Part shown: positions 10,556 to 22,181 of the stretch, one piece after another
How the letters are laid out: every line of letters starts with the position of its first letter
Numbering within the stretch: position 1 is the first letter of the stretch
NCBI GenBank assembly: GCA_944548615.1
Contig: OX155960.1
Coordinates: 9,945,996 to 10,009,995, forward strand
Reading direction: 5' to 3'
DNA: 64,000 nt
Origin: Micropterix aruncella
Taxonomy: Eukaryota > Arthropoda > Insecta > Lepidoptera > Micropterigidae
Notes under the pieces: generated by a model
What the model was told of the DNA's origin: nothing
The model's database searches: none
The model's input: the letters and a program-made list of their open reading frames with translations, nothing else
Made by a program: the position numbers and the translations under genes

Positions 10556-10932
10556 TTATACCATCACTGCGTAAAGATTCTGTGCTAGCACTGCGATAGA
10601 AAGTTTAGTATGCGCCTGGTCGCCGGGGCGAGCGGACGTAGAATCGTGCCTAGCGCTTCGTCAACGCTGGATTTTTATTAGTCAAAGCCTACAAAATTGA
10701 CCTCGCCTATTTTTTCGCGAATCCGGCCGTTTCGCATATTTTTCTCAGGTCTCCCTTATACTACCACTGCGGAAAGATAGTTTTACTGTGTTAGCGCTGC
10801 GATCGAACGTTTAGTATCCGATAGCTGTGCTTGACGCTTTATCGACGCTGGATTTTTATTGGTCAAACCCTACTAAAGTGACCACGCCTATTTCTTCCCG
10901 GGTCCGCCCATTTTAGATATTTTCTCAGGTAT
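10550..10932. repeat. Diverged tandem duplication, about 195-bp period
   Basis: Two adjacent copies begin 'cccttata' and pass through 'agcgctgcgatcgaa'-like sequence, 'gctggatttttatt', 'gtcaaa(g/c)cctac' and end 'ttctcagg'. Immediately follows the 365-bp repeat, so 9.2-10.93 kb is a mosaic of old tandem blocks. Confidence 0.7.
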
Positions 10933-11353
10933 TATGTCGCTTAAAACAAAATATCCGGTTTAACCAAATGTTATTCGGTATTTACATCACTACTCTAAAC
11001 TAAGGTTTCAGTAATAAAATATGCGACGCAGTCATATGTTCATTCGTCCTATCATCAAATACAAAGCCGACATGTTCACCGCAAGCCTATCGACCTGTAA
11101 TACAACGCGGTCAGGTGTTTGGGCTGTGCAATGCTGGAATTATTATTTAGGCCAATGTGGCATATTTCGGGCGAGCTGAAAGCATTTGCGGCTGCCGCCC
11201 GCCATAATTATTGTAAAAAAATCTTATTGTTATTTTCAGTAAAACGAAACAATGACACAGATGCTTTATTTTTAAAAATCCAAGTGATTACATTAAAATA
11301 AATATATTTTTCAAATATTTGGTTGGATACTTCCGGATACAGACTTTAAATAT
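10933..11353. other. Unannotated non-coding DNA
   Basis: A 60-codon frame at 11119 is unsupported. No repeats recognised. Confidence 0.35.
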
Positions 11354-12160
11354 TTCAAATATTTGACCTATACACAGACTTTAAAGTACTTGACGTACGC
11401 CAACTATACATACGCGCTGTTCTGGTGCGCTATCGGAGGGACCTCATGAGGAACACGGATAAAGACAAACCAGAGCACAAACACAACACTAGACACAAAG
11501 ACAAACAGATTCAACCAAAAATGAGGACTGTATACGGACAACGACACTACGCATATCTCGGACCTAAACTCTATAATATATTTAACTCGTACACAGGACA
11601 GATCTTAAACATAACCGACAACCAGTTCAAGAGACGTGTGTCTCATTGGCTCTCAAATTATACTAGAGATGAATGCGAAAGTATGATATATTAAAATATT
11701 TTATTTCTAACCACAAATTATAGGATATATAGATGTAAATTATGGATATGTATACAGATATACAGATTATAATATGTTATATTTTATTATGTTATACTAT
11801 ATTATATATAAATATGCTACATTATTTTATATGTTATAACATATGATATTATATTATATTGTAATATGTTATATTATATTATTTATATTATATTATGCTA
11901 AATTATATTACGTATTGTTTTTTTTTAGACGGAAGCCAGCAGGCAAGGCGTACAGGCTCATCAAATAATACCACAGAACTATGTATCCATCACCCCAACA
12001 CAGGCGTATACCTAGTGGGGTGATGTAATCCTGACAAGTTAATGCCCTTTCGCGATTTTAGTCATATGTATTCTTTTAAAATGTGGTAAAAAAATGAACG
12101 CAATTTTTTTATGTAACTATAAAAAATAGGATAAATTAATAAATAAAAAATAAATAAATA
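11354..12160 (+). mobile_element. 5'-truncated LINE, CR1/Jockey/Daphne-like, with 3' UTR hairpin
   Basis: The coding remnant reads 'DFKVLDVRQLYIRAVLVRYR' and then 'YGQRHYAYLGPKLYNIF', matching the C-terminus of the intact ORF2 at 30940-33903 ('DFNVMDIRQLYIRAVL', 'YGQRHYTFLAPKLYNIL'). The frame is open to a stop at 11694. The AT-rich 3' UTR includes a perfect 8-bp stem (11989-11996 with 12017-12024) and ends in an (ATAA)-type tail near 12160. It is a related but distinct subfamily. Confidence 0.8.
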
Positions 12161-12289
12161 TCCCTCTACTTTAGCATTACTTTGATCCTTAGTAGCATTG
12201 AGTTAACATACGACTGAGATCTTTACATGCGATCACGCTATATTAGGCCTAGTTCATAATAAGGCCTAGTTCATAATAATAGAATATGT

Positions 12290-12745
12290 AAACCATTCGC
12301 GAACATTAACATCTTTAAAACGCTTTACTTTTCCTATGTTCATAGCAACCTTAGAGTTCGCATCGCAGATTTGGAATCCGCAATATGGCGTGTATGCAAA
12401 TAGGGTGGAGGGCGTCCAAAGACGTTTTATTAGATACCTGGACTATCGTGAGCACTTGGAACTTGAAACTTACGAGAGCAGGCTGAACTATTTCAGTATG
12501 TGTTCACTGGAAGACCGCCGCACAGCGGCTGATATGACATTATTGCATAAAATAATACATAACAAAATTGATATCTTCATTTGGTAAAGAAACTGTCGTT
12601 GTTGGTTCCGCCACGATGTATTCGCTCTCCTTGTACGTTCGAAATCCCTCGTGTGAACATTAGCTACCCCCAAAACTCTGTTATACACCGCTTTATGACC
12701 ACATATAACAGTCGATTCGAAGATATCGACATGTTTTACTTGAAT
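12290..12745 (+). pseudogene. LINE reverse transcriptase C-terminal remnant (Jockey-type)
   Basis: The frame at 12336-12587 contains 'LEFASQIWNPQYGVYANRVE' and 'VQRRFIRYLDYRE', then 'RRTAADMTLLHKIIHN', typical of the region after the RT thumb in Jockey-type elements. After a stop at 12587 the same family continues in another frame ('RVNISYPQNSVIHRFMTTYN') to about 12745. A frameshift near 12580 shows it is dead. Confidence 0.65.
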
Positions 12746-12834
12746 TAACCTAAATTCAGCGAGGCTGTCCTTAGCACACTAGGCGTCTAGGAAGTGATTA
12801 TATAGTGAGTATACAAATTGTTTCAAAACACTCA

Positions 12835-12920
12835 GAGCGAAAATGATCATAGTGTGAGGGACCACCCCTCACAAGACTCAAATTTCTTCGATGTGAAGGG
12901 TGGTGTCAACTTGCGAGTTA
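12835..12920. other. Small inverted repeat
   Basis: 'gtgaggg' and 'ccctcac' face each other around a short loop at 12855-12873, and a second 'gggtggtg' block follows. Possible hairpin only. Confidence 0.3.
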
Positions 12921-12966
12921 TCTCCGTATTTAAAGGCGGTTTGATAAAGCAGAAGGTATTTATTGA

Positions 12967-13290
12967 TTGAATATTGCCAGTTATAACGCTTGCCGAATTA
13001 ACGAGTGCCCGGATTACTTTATCGAGACGCGAGGGTTGCGCAACGGAGGTTATGTAGGAAAGGATGAGGATTGTATATGTACTCCTAGTATCTTGTACTG
13101 GGCACGTCTCGAGTCTGTGGGATTACAGACTGATGCTTCGAGACTTAGTGAGGATAAGGAAAGGAAACCAAGGAGCCGGAATCCGTTGAGCGACCTCGTA
13201 GAGGTGTTACCGGATATGCCGTCGCAACCTTGGGGGAAGGTGATCAATCGGGGACTGATAATTTGGTTGCTTTTTGGCCGGTTTATATAG
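12967..13290 (+). other. Unrecognised 107-codon ORF followed by LINE-like tail
   Basis: The open frame has a Cys-containing start and an Arg/Ser-rich middle ('RKPRSRNPLSDLVEVLPDMP'). I do not recognise the family. It is followed by 400 bp of non-coding DNA ending near 13700 in 'aaataaataaataaat', the kind of tail seen on LINEs in this window. The simplest reading is that 12960-13700 is the 3' end of an unidentified retroelement, with the ORF as its C-terminal remnant. No start-context or splice evidence supports a host gene. Confidence 0.3.
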
Positions 13291-13699
13291 GCCGTGTAAT
13301 GATGCAATTCGAAATATTCGGAGTAAAAGTATTGTTTCATCGTGCTGATTCACCGCTGCACGAGTTTAAATCATAGCTGAATTGTGTCAGTGGAATTCAC
13401 TGGAAATCGATGCATTTGTTGATCGTATGTAGTGGACTTAAGGTCCGTTACAATAGAAAAGAATATAATTTGAATACCTATATCCTATCCTACATATATC
13501 CCATCCGTCTCCTTTCCTATCCTTGCAATAGTTCGATTGTAATTTAATTTAATTTAATTTAGTGCAATGCAACTTTTGATTTAACGTATAAGAAAATAAT
13601 GTAGGAAAGAATTAATCGGCCAGCGAAACACTGTCAGGATAATTAGTAATAATTAATGAAGCGCTGTATGTTTCCCGAAAATAAAATAAATAAATAAAT

Positions 13700-14127
13700 A
13701 AACGCGCGGTAAGCGTAATAATGGTTCCGTGCAGATAAGGAGGTGTTTGCAAAATTCTATGTCGACTGACCTGCCCAACTCACGGTTTGACTCCCATATA
13801 GTAGCCTCCTCGTAGAGGGGCTTGCCCTTTCAGCAGTTGTAAGCGATTAGGATCAGAATTGCGGATTCGGGGAAATACCTCGGGCGGAACTGAGCGGTTG
13901 GTGAACTATCTGGTTTGCTAGGTATTAAATGGCCAACCGGCAAATAACCAGGGGTTCTCTAGAGATGTATGTTTTATTATGACAGCTAAGGGTAGTTATC
14001 TAGCTGACGTCATCAACCCTTGAATCGATCCGTTGGCAACCTGATCCCAAGTGATCCTGGCGGGCAAAGGGCGTCTCGGTCCACAAAATTCCCGGACGCG
14101 CAAGCAACCTTGAACCAGCGACCAAAT
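13700..14127. other. Unannotated segment, possibly SINE-related
   Basis: 'ggtttgactccc' near 13783 resembles a polymerase III B box, but I see no matching A box at the right distance and no second copy in the window. Confidence 0.25.
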
Positions 14128-14430
14128 AGAGTTGTCAACTACAACGGGCGAACCCGTCATCTCAGGAAGTTTTAACGATTAGTCGTTCTACCTCCCGTGA
14201 AGTGAGCGCAGAAGACTTGGACAAAACAGTCTACCGTCAAGCTCCGCCACATGCTCGTAAGAGGCCAAGGCCTTAACCGCGAGATAACCAGGTGTGTTAC
14301 CCAGCAGGCTTACACACACGTCCTTACTCCCAACTGCGACCAGATTACTCCTGTCTCACACTCTCGGGTCAACACCCATCCGGCGGCCTCCACGCATGAA
14401 GTGCGAGCCCGGGCAGGACTCTGGCACTTC
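14128..14430. repeat. Dispersed repeat family A, copy 3
   Basis: Starts 'gtcaactacaacgggcga' as at 4960 and continues with 'gaagacttggacaaaac', 'taagaggccaaggccttaa' and 'ccgcgagataaccag'. It ends with the 'cggcctccacgcatg' block, which in copy 2 lies about 200 bp further along, so this copy carries an internal deletion. Confidence 0.65.
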
Positions 14431-14989
14431 AAGACAAGTTTCGTACAGGTCCTCACTTTACCAAACCCAAAGGCTGACTACAACTAATAAAACTGTCACA
14501 ATAGCTTGATAAAACTCTTGTTATTAGAGGCTACAACAAATCCACGCATCATGTGATTGGTTGAAATGATACAGGTAAAATTTAATGTTGCCAATACTGA
14601 AAAAAAAACGAAATCCTATTTGTTTTATACAACCGATGATATTATTTCTTTATTAGGATCCTAATTTATTTGTTTATTCTTAAACATGTTGTTTAAGATC
14701 GGTCGTTTCAACTCAAGATTTACCAGCAAGTAGCTAAGATATGATCGTCTGAATATAATTTCATTAAAAAAAATGATGAGCCCTCTCTTGGTCGGCGAAC
14801 GAGCCTGGTTGGATTCCATTCTATCTGTTGGCCCTTAGCCGAGAAACGAACTACGATGTCAGAGGCCTTATTATTTGATTAAAATGTATTGCGCAATTTA
14901 AATATTATTAGTATAGCTTGTATATGAGATGTTCCAACTAAAATTTCACAGTGTGATTTTGGCCCAACAAGTCAATTATCTCGATATTT

Positions 14990-15150
14990 AAATGTGACTA
15001 GCGCGACCCTGGTGGACAGATTTAAACCACTTATTAACTCTTGCCATTACGAAATGATGAGTGCATGCCAAATTTCAGCTCAATCGGATTAGGCGTTTGG
15101 GGGCTGTCGTGGAGGAATACACACACACGCGCACACATTGCCAGACACAC
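14990..15150. repeat. Dispersed repeat family B, 3' part
   Basis: Contains 'catgccaaatttcagctcaa', 'tcggattaggcgttt' and 'cacacacacgcgcaca', matching 17984-18065. This is the 3' portion of the family whose VNTR lies at 17401-18090. Confidence 0.65.
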
Positions 15151-15604
15151 AGAAGTGCAAATGCAACACCTTTCTTTTTGGCCGTTAGTGGGCCAGGAAT
15201 GTAAAATTAATTAAAACATAATAAAAGATTTATATGAAATTAAAAATAATTAAAAATATTATAAAATGCATTATTTTGACAACAAGAATGATAAATAAAG
15301 ATTTTAGAGTATCCAGAATTAATGCCTTTAGTATAAATATGCATATATGTGTCTATAAACTCGCATAGTCTGTTATCCCTCTTTAGACCCAAGCGGCTCG
15401 TTCCGAGTAACGAGCTTATACCACTAATTTGAGATGTTTTGTGCCCCCTGAGTGAGTCTGCCGCCCGCTTAAAACACTGCCTGTTGTTTATATTTTAATA
15501 CGATAGTTTGCGTTTGAGAGTGAGCAGGTACGATGCCCGAAAACAAGATAAAACAAGTAAGTATTTTAAAAAGAATAAAAAACACGACTGCCGTCACAGA
15601 AAGT
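15151..15604. other. Unannotated AT-rich DNA
   Basis: No coding frame; directly abuts the large palindrome. Confidence 0.35.
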
Positions 15605-15679
15605 GAACTAATGTATTTATAATTATTTTCATAATTCTTGTTTACGAATATTTGTGGTTTATGTATTTATCCATATAGA

Positions 15680-15917
<238 letters not shown>

Positions 15918-16787
15918 GTTAATATTTGATTGGTTTTGTGTAAAATCTTTTTTTAAAGAATTCGTTTAAAGGATGACACTTTGATGAAAAAATAAAAATA
16001 ATAAAAGCCACTTACATAGCTGGAAGGTTTTTCCCGGACTGGATTGGGAAATGCTTATTTTAAATGAGATGTATGTCTGGATGAGCACTACTTTCGACAG
16101 TGCAATGTAGGTTTAATGGTATCCCTTTATCGCTAGCGAACGATCGCCGTTCATCCACATCTCAAAAACAAAACGTATCCTTATGCAAACCAAAATAAAA
16201 TGTCTTTATTAAAGACAAATTAAAGCAAAAACAATGAAAAAAATCACAATCAATCGTCTCTTAAATGCGGAATGACATACCGAAAATTGGATTTGAAATT
16301 CGAATATATCCACTCTTTAAAAGGACGATATACGATTGCAGTGCTCGCTATCAGCCAGCCATTAAATGAAAATAAAAATAAAATACTTTAAAAGAGTGGA
16401 TATATTCGAATTTCAAATCCAATTTTCGGTATGTCATTCCGCATTTAAGAGACGATTGATTGTGATTTTTTTCATTGTTTTTGCTTTAATTTGTCTTTAA
16501 TAAAGACATTTTATTTTGGTTTGCATAAGGATACGCTTTGTTTTTGAGATGTGGATGAACGGCGATCGTTCGCTAGCGATAAAGGGATCCCATTAAACCT
16601 ACATTGCACTGTCGAAAGTAGTGCTCATCCAGACATACATCTCATTTAAAATAAGCATTTCCCAATCCAGTCCGGGAAAAACCTTCCAGCTATGTAAGTG
16701 GCTTTTATTATTTTTATTTTTTCATCAAAGTGTCATCCTTTAAACGAATTCTTTAAAAAAAGATTTTACACAAAACCAATCAAATAT

Positions 16788-17079
<292 letters not shown>

Positions 17080-17234
17080 TCTATATGGATAAATACATAA
17101 ACCACAAATATTCGTAAACAAGAATTATGAAAATAATTATAAATACATTAGTTCATCTAATTAATCAATTAATTCATCTGAATATTAATATCATAAATCC
17201 TGCCACAACCCGCCCACTCGCGCCACCCTTTAAC

Positions 17235-17385
17235 CCTAGAAAAACGAAATCGAAATCGATTTCGACTTCGACTTCGACTTTTCCGACTTTTCCGCCTATT
17301 ACGACTTTTACGACGTTTTTGCCTTGTTCGACTTTTTCGACTTTTTTGACCTTTTCGATTTTTTAGACTTTTTGGACTTTTCTAT
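17235..17385. repeat. Pyrimidine-rich simple repeat (TTCGAC-like)
   Basis: Imperfect repeats of 'cgacttttt' and 'ttcgac'. The overlapping Thr/Phe/Ser-rich ORF is a translation of the repeat, not a gene. Confidence 0.8.
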
Positions 17386-17400
17386 ATTTTGAACGTCTGG

Positions 17401-18090
17401 GTACATCAGCTATGTCATGGTGGAACATGGAAGTTGCTATCATAAATGAATGCGTATACAAAATTTTGGGTCTCTGCTGTTAACCATTGAGGAGTTTCCT
17501 CGTCGGGAGCCAATCCTGGGTGGACGGATTTCAACCACAATCTTTTTAGCTCATTCATGCCATGACCAAATGAACCAAGCGTATATCAGCCATGTCATGG
17601 TGAAACTTGAAAGTTGCTATCATAATTGAATGCGTACACAACATTTTTAGGTATCTGCTGTTGACCGTTGAGGAGTTCCCTCTTCGGAAGCCAGCCCATG
17701 GTACATCAGCCATGTCATGGTGGAACATGGTAGTTGCTATCATAAATAAATGCGTATACACAATTTTGGGGCTCTGCTGTTGACCGTTGAGGAGTTCCCT
17801 CTTCGGAAGCCAACCTAGGGTACATCAGCCATGTGATGGTGGAACATGGAAGTTGCTATCATAAATAAATGCGTATACAAAATTTTGGGTCTCTGCTGTT
17901 GACCATTGAGGAGTTGCCTCGTCGGGAGCCAATCCAGGGTGGACTGATTTCCACAATCTTTTCAGCTCATGCCATGACCAAATGATGCCTGCATGCTAAA
18001 TTTCACCTCAATCGGATGAAGCGTTTCGGCGCTATTGTTGGAGAACAAACACAGACAGACACATAGAAGCGCGTCCACGATACTTTCCTT
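17401..18090. repeat. Family B with four tandem copies of a 120-bp unit
   Basis: The unit begins 'tacatcagccatgtcatggt' and passes through 'agttgctatcataa', 'gtctctgctgttgacc' and 'gaggagttccctc'. Starts are at about 17401, 17581, 17701 and 17820. The first and last copies also carry the downstream block ('ggtggacggatttc' to the family B 3' end). Related single segments occur at 14990, 41940, 53096 and 54470, so this is a mobile repeat that expanded internally here. Confidence 0.8.
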
Positions 18091-18237
18091 AACCCTTCAA
18101 GCCCCGCGACTTCATGTACAACTCAATGAGTTGTAGAGCGACAGAAAAGTAAAAATAAAATATGTAAAGACTTTATTTTATGTATATCACTATATGATTA
18201 TACTTCTACGGTTAAAATAGGTAAGATAATCAAACTA

Positions 18238-18299
18238 CATAGTATCATGCAAAAAGTCTGTAATGATGTAATCATCGCAGACTTTTGCATGATACTATG
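18238..18299. repeat. Hairpin with 22-bp stem
   Basis: 18238-18260 and 18278-18299 are reverse complements apart from one extra A, around a 17-base loop. A third partial copy ('actttttgcatgat', then 'aagtctgtaatgat') lies at 18305-18340 in direct orientation with the left arm, suggesting template switching. Confidence 0.8.
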
Positions 18300-18339
18300 G
18301 TCTATACTTTTTGCATGATCTACAAGTCTGTAATGATTA

Positions 18340-18770
18340 CATGTTACTTAGAGCAGCTTGTATACTACTAAGTTGTAGTGTATTTTTGTCAAGTCTAAGA
18401 GTGGCACGGAGCAGCTGCTCCGTGAAGAGCGGTATATTCCCCAATTGCATAAGAATGTAATGTAATGTAAAGATATTGGTACCTGCCTGTGGTAAACATA
18501 GGGGAAAGGAGTTCCATAGGTGTGCTGCCTGCACGGTGATGATCCTATGAATGTGATGTATCGCCAACAATAAATACTTATGTCAACGCAGTGCAAGGCT
18601 ATAATGGTCTGACCAAGATGAATAGAGGTGTTGAAGATACAGCGGTTGATTTTCCTGGAATAAAATGCGGATGAAATGCCATTATCTACATAATCTATTA
18701 TTCTATTTTTTTCTATAATCCAAAGCGACGATCCGCGCGCGTCAGACGCAAAGTCCATAATCCCGTGTCG
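18340..18770 (-). other. Possible LINE-derived reading-frame remnant
   Basis: Two overlapping minus-strand frames (136 and 77 codons) are open here. The shorter contains 'AAHLWNSFPLCLPQAG', reminiscent of the C-terminal W-N-x-L/F-P motif of several LINE ORF2 proteins. The match is short and no RT motif lies upstream. Confidence 0.25.
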
Positions 18771-18774
18771 TCAT

Positions 18775-19020
18775 AAATATCCCGCCCCATTCCGTGCGTA
18801 CTTTATTCATGCGGCCGTGCCCGCGAATTTCGCCCCAATTGTGCGAGGGAAGCGAGATGCGGGATGGTCCATCGATCGCACGCAACTACCATGTGCGTCG
18901 TCTCGCTCGCGCGCTATCGTCTCTTTCACGCCCGAAAATACGCGACCTTCTCAGTCAGCTGATGCCTTTGAAGAGTAGGTTATTTTACCCGTGTCGTCGC
19001 CTGCGTCAATGTTGAATTCG
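18775..19020. other. GC-richer island of unknown nature
   Basis: CpG-containing segment ('gcggccgtgcccgcgaattt') in an AT-rich setting, with a 73-codon plus-strand frame at 18794. I see no motif, splice pattern or second copy. It may be a piece of single-copy host DNA. Confidence 0.3.
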
Positions 19021-19079
19021 TAGAAGATAATGATGAAATATGGAATATCATATTGTCTTTTCAAACAAAAGTGCAAAAA

Positions 19080-19540
19080 GACTGCATAACTAAATGTATG
19101 ATTTTGCAATGAAATTCGTCATTTAAGCAAATGTCAGTATGGATTTAAGACGAAATATATGTATGTCTAGGACAATGGCCATTAGCAAGATCGTCCACTT
19201 CGATCAATCGAGTTGCAGAAACGCACGTATTCTCATTTTTAATACCAGAGAATTATTGTTCGTGTCTCGCTGGGTGTCGATTCCCGCAAATTTTCGACCT
19301 ATCTCTCTAGCACCTGCATTTTCAAATAAAATAGGTAAATACTGCACATCTGATTGTATGATTTTGCAATAAATTTCAATATATTCATCAAATGTCAGTA
19401 TGATATTAAGAAGAAGTTTAAGTCTATTACAATGGCCATTACCAAGCTCTTACATTGCGTGCAATAGAGCTAAAGAAACTCAGGAATTCTCATTTTGACT
19501 ACCGGAGGGACTCTTCGTGTCTCACTGGGTGTCGCGTTTA
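19080..19540. repeat. Diverged tandem duplication, about 255-bp period
   Basis: Copies at about 19083-19283 and 19339-19535 share in order 'gtatgattttgcaat', 'aaatgtcagtatg', 'acaatggccatta', 'ttctcattttga'-like and 'cgtgtctc(g/a)ctgggtgtcg'. Divergence is considerable. Confidence 0.7.
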
Positions 19541-20049
19541 GAGGAGCTAATTTACTGGGTACTCCCCCATAAATGATTATGCTTTTGCTGCTCCGGCATC
19601 TATATACAATGCCGGGGTAAGCCGAATTCCTTTTTTTGATATCCCATTTCCTTAAGGGTATTACCATAAATATCTCCACCTTCACCTTCGACTCGCAATG
19701 GTAAATATGTTATAGCTACCAAAAATCTCAATTTCTACACTAAACAACAACCAAAAAATATTTTCTGCTTTATGTATCCAGATTTGTATTGTTATAGTTA
19801 ATATAATATGTTTAATTTAATATCCACAAACTGTTGTTATTTTCATTGATTATACATATCAAACTGTTGTTATTTTCATTGATTATATCAAACTATTTGA
19901 TCATCTATAATAACATTGATTATCAGTGTTTTTTTAATATATAAAGGACTGGTTGATTATATAAACCCTTATATAAGCATAGAATATCCTGCCCGCATAG
20001 GAAGGTATTGAAATTCTGAAAAAAAGGAAAACTACGCACCCTGACGTTC

Positions 20050-20990
20050 ATGTTAAGCGTACACTCGTGTATGTTGTTTTTAGCATACGCTAAACAGCTG
20101 AGAATATATGCTTATGTCATAGTAAGACCTGTATTTCTTGGAAAGAGTATCCCACCGTACACCGGCTATGGTCCTCATCGCCTGCTTTTGAAGGACGAAT
20201 GCTCGGTTTTTTATCCGTGGCATTCTTCCAAACAGAGATCGCATAAGACAGCCTCGACTAAAAACATGCATGATACACGCTCAAAGCCGTACTCTCCCCG
20301 CTGAAAAGTTTAATTCTTCTGATAGAAAATATCGCGGACTTTTACATAAATTATTGATTTAAAATTCTCAGTTTAGATTATGGTCTACGGTTACTCCTAG
20401 AAACTTTGTGTCCATGGCATAATCAATGGCAGTATCGGTAATACTTGCAGAAATTTGATTTGACCTCGACAGACAAATTGATTTCCTACGGTATACGAAC
20501 TTGTTATCTCGGAACAATTTAGTTGCTCGGGGAAAGCATTTATATTTCTATTTTTACTAAAAATCGCGTATCGTCTGCAACAAGAATTGAAGACTGCTTT
20601 AGAAATATCCTTTATAAAGAGTATGAACAATAGCGGCCCTAAAATAGATCCCTGAGATACTCCACAAATGACATATCTCGTCAGTGGCATAACTCCTCGG
20701 ATTTAACTAATAGTTGTGTATTTTCTAGGCATGATTTTTTAAGTGACAAGGCGTTTCCTCGTATTCCATAACATTCTAATTTCTTGGTAATTAAACTGTG
20801 GTCTACTGACTCGAATACCTTCGATGGCACAAAAACCGAACCAGGAGACCGCTGTGCTCTCTAATACTTCGATGTCCGCTGGCAGAACATCTGGCAGAAC
20901 TGGGAGGGTCAATATTGACGTGGTATGGTAGACGTACATAATGCTATTGTAGGAATACGCTGTCCCGAAGAAGCGCCTGCTCATTCATCG
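20050..20990 (-). pseudogene. Decayed Jockey-type LINE reverse transcriptase
   Basis: Minus-strand translation in shifting frames gives the RT motifs in the right order: a D-H-S-L block ('HSLITKKLECYGIRGNAL') near 20800, motif B 'GVSQGSILGPLLFILFI' near 20640-20690, the catalytic box 'LVADDTRFLV' near 20565-20595, and a post-thumb block ('RAFVLQKQAMRTIAGV') near 20170-20210. At least three frameshifts separate them. The copy is old and has no intact domain. Confidence 0.75.
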
Positions 20991-21204
20991 TTTTCCGTTG
21001 TGGGTGTCACAGATTTTGATGAAAGTCGCCAACATTTTGGTAAAAAAAATAGATTATGAATTTAACAGCAACCTAAAATATATAGTTTACAATGTTTTAC
21101 ATAACATCTACATACCTTGATTTTTTTTTTAAATTGTTTAGATACTTTTAATTGAATTTTGTAATTATTTTTGTATAAAGTACCTAAGTTGAGTGTTTAT
21201 ACTT

Positions 21205-21310
21205 TTGGATAATTATTTATTTTATATGTATCGTATTTATATGTATTGTATGTATTTATATGTATTGTATTTATATGTATGTATTGTATTTATATGTATT
21301 TTACATTTTT
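21205..21310. repeat. Minisatellite of 'tgtatttatatgtat' units
   Basis: About five imperfect units of 13-18 bp. Confidence 0.7.
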
Positions 21311-21376
21311 ACACCATCTATAGCCGACTATAATCAACGCCACTGTAGCTTTTATATTGCCGTAACGAACGAAATA

Positions 21377-21998
21377 GATTGAACATTTTCCGGAACGGGT
21401 AAGAGATGGCGCGCGTATAGCAAAATGGTTATGGTGGTTGGCAACACCAACCTATTTTAGGAAAGCTGACAAAATTTCAGACAGATGCGTCATACAGTTC
21501 TTGCTTACCAGGCAGTTTTGTGAAGCAAGGCAAGCACTTTTGCAAAAATGGAAAAAAAAACAAATTACCTGCAGATAATAAACATTTCTGGGTGGATAGG
21601 AAAACGACAACGGAAATACGACATATTTTGCAGAAAGTTCATGGCACCTCCGTCCTCCACACCTTCATTTTCGAAAATCAGTTCCTGGGTGAGCAAGTTT
21701 AATCGTGGCCGTACGAGAGCACCAAGGATGAACCACGCAATGGACGTCCAAAAACCTCGTTCCATACCTGGCCCGGTGCTACTCTTTTTGTTCTCGGGGG
21801 CAAGCGCTTCATATCAAATGATCGCCGCCACGAATGCCTAATTTGCAGAGTTCCCAAAATCATATTATTCAGAGGTCTTAAAGAAGTTAGAGCACCGCTG
21901 GGAAAAGTGTATCGCACTGGAAGGGGCTATATTGAAAGATAAAAACAAAAACCTGTTTAATTAATGCGTTGTCTTGCTCTTACGGAAACTGTTCAATC
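21377..21998 (+). mobile_element. Internally deleted mariner transposon (622 bp)
   Basis: Terminal inverted repeats begin 'gattgaaca' at both ends ('gattgaacattttccg' left; 'gattgaacagtttccg' read inward from the right), each next to a TA dinucleotide (21375-21376 and 21999-22000), the mariner target duplication. The interior joins an N-terminal helix-turn-helix segment to the C-terminal end of a mariner transposase, with the catalytic core deleted. It is non-autonomous, in effect a MITE in formation. Confidence 0.88.
21548..21950 (+). pseudogene. Mariner transposase remnant, core deleted
   Basis: In shifting frames the N-terminal part reads 'STKDEPRNGRPKTS', the linker after the helix-turn-helix region of mariner transposases. 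From about 21868 the C-terminal block 'LKKLEHRWEKCIALEG' appears. The D,D(34)D catalytic region is missing between them and several frameshifts are present. Confidence 0.8.
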
Positions 21999-22181
21999 TA
22001 CCCTTGTAGCTACCTAGTTTGTGACAGTATCAATTCTACTTTCTCCTATCGTAGGTATAAATAAACACAGTCTACTAAAAAATCTGTTTTAATGATAAAT
22101 GTTAATATTTTTAAAATAAAACTAATATTCAATTTGATTCATGTCCATATATTTTCAACAACTGAAGAATCTTATATTTGA

